In this document: positions 27,337 through 30,316 of the stretch, one piece after another
Numbering within the stretch: position 1 is the stretch's first letter
Layout of the letters: each line of letters opens with the position of its first letter
Source: Poteriospumella lacustris
Lineage: Eukaryota > Sar > Chrysophyceae > Chromulinales > Dinobryaceae
Direction: 5' to 3'
NCBI GenBank assembly: GCA_008000375.1
Contig: SMOI01000047.1
Coordinates: forward strand, 33,808 to 64,123
Length of the DNA: 30,316 nucleotides
The notes under the pieces: generated by a model
Databases searched by the model: none
What the model saw: the letters and a program-made list of their open reading frames with translations, nothing else
Told to the model about the DNA's origin: nothing
Translations under genes and position numbers: made by a program

Positions 27337-28512
27337 TTATCGCAACCAAGGATGAGCCATCACAGCATCAATCGTTGGGCGTTGAGTCGACTTGATCGCC
27401 AAAAGAAACTCAACAAAGGAAAGAGTAGCTGGGGAAATATCATCAATTCCCCACTGTGCAATCAATTCAGACAATTTGCCCGTTTGTAAATAGACAAAGC
27501 GCAAGTCCGATGGATGTGCACGAACTAACGGGGGGAAGCCCAATAACAAATAAAGTAAACAAATGCCGCATGCCCAAATATCTGCAGCAAAGGGGTCAAT
27601 CATTGGTTGACCACCGATGATTTCCGGAGGCAAATAGGTCACTTTGCCGGTCAGGATGTTGGGTACCAGTCGGGAATCCGCAGTACGTTTTGACGAAGTG
27701 AACGACACATCATTGTCGCCCACGAAAACACCCAAACCAAAATCAATAATCAGGGCCTTTTGATCTTGTGGATTAAACAAAATGTTTTCCAAAGAAATAT
27801 CGCGATGCGCGATTTGATGGTGGTGGAGATATGACAGACCATCGAAGATTTGTTTCATGACTTCCTTGGCATCGCTTTCACTGAAACGCTCATGGTCAGC
27901 CAGGAAATCAAATAATTCCGGATACGGCGCGTAAGGCATGATGTTGAACATGAAATCCTCATTGGCACAGCATTCGATCGAACCCAACAAATGAGCATGA
28001 TGATTGGCAACAAATTGAGAAATTTCCAGCTCTGCGCTGGGATCTTCCTTGCAGTTCCTGTTGGAAGGAGAGCTCATGCGCGCGCGTGAATAAATCTTAA
28101 TCGCGACGATGTTCTTGTGTTCTCCGTGCGACTCAAATAATTTGCGCGGGCTATCACCGCTAGGAAGAAGATCCTCGTCGTCCAAACTCAAATCCAAGTG
28201 GTCGTCGTCACTGGCATACGTAGAGATACTATCTCCTCTGGATCTTAAGCGAGAACTTGACGGGGGTGACAAGGTCGATGTCAAAATTTCCGCGCGGAGA
28301 ACTTGTCCGAAGATGGATTTCTTGATGCAGTCAAGAAAGCGGTATTGGTGCCCGCTCGAAGACATTAGCACTGTCTCTTTGTGGTCATTTGTGGTGAGAA
28401 TAGCCAAATGGCAATGAGGAGAAATATTTGAGCTCAACGTGTAGTCATCCATCACAGTTTCATCATCGTCTTCAACGGGTTTTCGGAGGGCGGGTAAACA
28501 ACCTTTCATCAT
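27337..28512 (-). CDS. Divergent Ser/Thr protein kinase, 391 aa
   Basis: Single-exon frame; tandem ATG codons at 28512 and 28509, with A at -3. The kinase domain spans about residues 56-390. Recognised motifs: IVAIKIY with catalytic Lys139, HRDISLEN 236-243, DFG 257-259, PPE 295-297 and DIWACG 311-316, ending HPWLR like CAMK/SNF1-type kinases. The HRDISLEN loop carries Ser where most Ser/Thr kinases have Lys two residues after the catalytic Asp; the Asp (238) and Asn (243) needed for metal and catalysis are kept. The Gly loop reads KKSIFGQV (64-71) and keeps only the last glycine. About 60 Ser/Asp-rich residues (75-134) are inserted between strands beta-2 and beta-3. The C-lobe is regular, including LLGFPPL. 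HRD[LI]SLEN kinases are abundant in oomycetes, though most have a complete Gly loop. Likely active but unusual in ATP-site detail; substrate unknown. Confidence 0.88.
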   Translation of the reverse strand: MMKGCLPALRKPVEDDDETVMDDYTLSSNISPHCHLAILTTNDHKETVLMSSSGHQYRFLDCIKKSIFGQVLRAEILTSTLSPPSSSRLRSRGDSISTYASDDDHLDLSLDDEDLLPSGDSPRKLFESHGEHKNIVAIKIYSRARMSSPSNRNCKEDPSAELEISQFVANHHAHLLGSIECCANEDFMFNIMPYAPYPELFDFLADHERFSESDAKEVMKQIFDGLSYLHHHQIAHRDISLENILFNPQDQKALIIDFGLGVFVGDNDVSFTSSKRTADSRLVPNILTGKVTYLPPEIIGGQPMIDPFAADIWACGICLLYLLLGFPPLVRAHPSDLRFVYLQTGKLSELIAQWGIDDISPATLSFVEFLLAIKSTQRPTIDAVMAHPWLR

Positions 28513-28886
28513 CTTCGCAAGCAGTTCAGTAACGCAATAAAAATCGTATCTTGATATGGGGAATAAAATTCAGTGGATCGCAAGGGTCTGTAATCAAATG
28601 TGAAATGAGTAGAGTGATGCGCAATTTTTTTCTGTGGAGAAATATCCAATATCCAAGTACGGATTATAGTAGGTGCGTATGCGATAAGAAGATTATTCTT
28701 CAAGAGTCGTTCGCTCGCACTTGCAAAAATTCAAGGCCGAACAGCGGGGGGTTGAACCTTCTCCTCGCTTTTCCGCGCACATTTCTTTCCGCGACCGTTT
28801 CAATTTCTTTGCTTCGCCCTTCCGCCGTCCACGGTCCCCCGTCCACGGTCCCCCGCCCCCACAGAAGACTCTTCGGGTAGGGGATC
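28513..28886. other. Upstream region of the divergent kinase gene
   Basis: About 370 bases likely carrying the kinase promoter and 5' UTR. It includes a perfect tandem duplication of 14 bases (GTCCACGGTCCCCC at 28827-28840 and 28841-28854). No coding exon is supported. Confidence 0.5.
28827..28854. repeat. Perfect 14-bp tandem duplication
   Basis: GTCCACGGTCCCCC occurs twice in direct succession, about 320 bases upstream of the kinase start; possibly a doubled factor site or replication slippage. Confidence 0.85.
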
Positions 28887-29170
28887 CATAGTCAACTTAG
28901 CGGGAAATAAAAATTTAACTGCAAAATCGAATTAATTCAATTTATGAATTTATTAATTAAAAGCATACGTTCTGGCAGAGCTCCGACAGCAGCTTAGCGG
29001 TCGGGCGTTTTGCCCGCGACCTCTAAGGTTGGGAGTTCAAGTCCCGGGGTCGTCAACAAAAATCCAGTCAGGTGAGACATAGTCAACCTAACTGGAATTC
29101 TTACTTATTAATTAATTAATTACTTAATTAATTAATTAGTATATGTTTATATATTTATTTATATTTTATT
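28887..29170 (+). mobile_element. tRNA-like/SINE-like insertion with AT-repeat tail
   Basis: A box-A-like CAGCTTAGCGG (28990-29000) and a box-B match GTTCAAGTC (29035-29043) start 45 bases apart, the spacing found in tRNA genes and tRNA-derived SINEs. A D-arm GCTT/GGGC with a 7-base loop can be drawn, but acceptor and T-stem pairing is poor, so it is not an intact tRNA. Downstream come a hairpin (29063-29073 with 29086-29096, one mismatch) and a TTAATTAA-type tail (about 29101-29170), resembling a SINE body plus simple-repeat tail. A 20-base motif at 28887-28906 recurs at 29078-29097 with 17 of 20 matches, so a second fragment or flanking repeat may be present. No target duplication was found by eye. 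Confidence 0.45.
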
Positions 29171-29953
29171 TTTTATTCGTATGATTCAGTCAAAAGTCAC
29201 TTTTGCTTACTCCACCACTTTCTATCACGCATGTGGCCAATATCAAAGGCTTCCATGATTAAAAGCTTCAATCAGCCCAATCGATGTGTGACGAGCATGC
29301 GCTGTCCCCTCTATCTTTCGTCCCGGATACAACCTAAACAAGCCAAGGATGTTGTCAGCGTTTTGTACACCATGGTATCGAGGATTGAGCCGAGTTGTAG
29401 TCACGGCAAAGGTCGATTTTGCTCATTTCGCGCATTCCCTCTCTTCTGAGTGTCTAACAATGTGCGTTCAAACGTGATCATTTCTATTAATTCTTCTCAA
29501 CACACACAGGGCAGGCGTCAACGAGAACACGCGTTGGGCGTCCGCATAAACTCAATGGGCGATAAATTTTATTAGTTTAGTAGCGCAGGGGCAAAGCAAT
29601 GAACGAACAGAAGGTGACCTACACACTGCCCATACCTTGAGTGACAAGGGTCAGAGAAAGAAACCCGTGGAAACAGACCGATAGGGTAACAGAGGCTGTC
29701 CGTTTGATTACGTACAGTATAGTGAAGGAAACAAAGCAACATCACAGTCAGAACCGTGAACCGCAGACGAGCTGATGCGGGTTGGCCCCACCACAGCGCT
29801 GACACTGCAGTAGAACAAGGCATCGCACCATTCCGCTGCTACGTAACAATGAAAAGCAAAAACAGGAACAGGGCAGACAGTAGAATGAGAGAACAGAGGG
29901 AAGCACAAGAACAAGAGAACACGTGCAAGAGAAGAGACCATCAGGTCGGAGGG
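29171..29953. other. Intergenic region before the right-edge gene
   Basis: About 0.78 kb. A frame of 72 residues at 29231-29449 has no recognisable features and is probably chance. The rest is purine-rich on the plus strand and should be the 3' UTR of the membrane protein gene transcribed leftward. Nothing else is supported. Confidence 0.5.
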
Positions 29954-30316
29954 CTAATCACTACGACCCATGGCGTGAAGCTCGATGTCGTTGGTCTCTT
30001 CGACGTGCGCATTGGCGGCGGTCGCTCTACCGCCAGCAGCCTGTGCTCGATACTTACGAAACAAGGCGTCTGCGGTCACGTGGATGATTTCAATGAACAA
30101 GGGGAAGCACACGACGAAGGGAATGATCCAAATCGCGTCCACACCGCCGCTGTCGTTGCTCAGCAGATCGAAGAACGAAAACGACCACAGCAACGAGCAG
30201 AACACACTCAACACGGGGAAAAACTGCCAAATACCGTCACCAAAGTCTTCGAAACTGTCGTTCAGCCAGCAGAGCAACTTGCGCACTTGTGCCTGGGGGC
30301 GAGGGTCCAGCACCGC
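29954..30316 (-). CDS. C-terminal part of a membrane protein (5' end outside window)
   Basis: Open frame of 120 residues running in from the right edge, with stop TAG at 29956-29954. Two hydrophobic segments of about 20-25 residues (starting IWQFFPVLSVF and IWIIPFVVCFP) flank a short Asp/Ser-rich loop. A basic then acidic hydrophilic tail (RKYRAQAAGG, EETNDIELHAMGRSD) follows. No family is recognised. The paired helices, with a Trp-Leu-Asn-rich amphipathic stretch before the first, fit the end of a polytopic membrane protein. It is unclear whether this is a whole last exon or part of one. Confidence 0.6.
   Translation of the reverse strand, partial: AVLDPRPQAQVRKLLCWLNDSFEDFGDGIWQFFPVLSVFCSLLWSFSFFDLLSNDSGGVDAIWIIPFVVCFPLFIEIIHVTADALFRKYRAQAAGGRATAANAHVEETNDIELHAMGRSD

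Noticed and set aside
28983-29055. Functional tRNA gene
   Set aside because: Box spacing is right, but the acceptor stem and T-stem do not pair and no standard anticodon arm fits; described instead as tRNA-like.
29231-29449. 72-residue plus-strand frame
   Set aside because: No motif, no strong composition signal and no splice support; expected by chance in this length of DNA.
1-30316. CRISPR arrays, bacterial operons, ribosome binding sites, rRNA
   Set aside because: No regularly spaced repeats with unique spacers and no rRNA-like sequence; introns show that the DNA is eukaryotic.

Overview
This is a eukaryotic nuclear window. Protein-coding exons are interrupted by short GT-AG introns: two of 69 nt, one of 84 nt and one of 85 nt, all read from the sequence. 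Coding DNA is GC-rich at third positions with long Ala/Ser/Thr/Pro/Gln/His/Asn runs, while intergenic DNA is pyrimidine-rich, purine-rich or AT-rich. The best guess is a stramenopile, probably an oomycete. The reasons are the short introns, a kinase with a HRDISLEN catalytic loop, a MAPK with a T-x-H activation lip, a DUF1399/GRDP-like protein fused to a ubiquitin fold, and P[ST]xx tetrapeptide stalks of the kind common in stramenopile surface proteins. This is an inference from protein style, not a proven identification.

Layout, left to right. (a) 1-5054, plus strand: a tandem pair of APC-superfamily amino acid permease genes. The first is cut by the window edge, so only its last exon remains. 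The second is complete and can be rebuilt as three exons (731 aa). (b) 5055-7499: non-coding DNA with simple repeats and a diverged tandem duplication of about 0.6 kb whose two copies keep a hairpin. (c) 7500-8807, plus: a two-exon, disordered protein of unknown function. (d) 8902-12322, minus: a two-exon MAP kinase with a TQH lip and a disordered tail of about 780 residues, convergent with (c). (e) 13104-13415, plus: a small hypothetical protein. (f) 14771-24088, minus: one uninterrupted reading frame of 3105 aa. It carries about 12 WD40 blades, then a TRP-type six-helix ion channel with a roughly 660-residue insert, mostly P/S/T tetrapeptide repeat, between S3 and S4, and a Gln-rich coiled coil at the C-terminus. 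(g) 24724-25614, minus: a GRDP-like plus ubiquitin-like fusion protein, with a MITE-like inverted-repeat element just upstream of its start. (h) 27337-28512, minus: a divergent Ser/Thr kinase. (i) About 28887-29170: a tRNA-like/SINE-like insertion in AT-rich DNA. (j) 29954-30316, minus: the C-terminal end of a membrane protein cut by the right edge.

The genes do not form an operon-like system. The shared theme is membrane transport and signalling: permeases, a cation channel with a possible wall or extracellular sensor stalk, a MAPK and a second kinase. Nothing in the sequence shows that they act together. The most unusual item is the WD40-TRP channel with its S3-S4 stalk.
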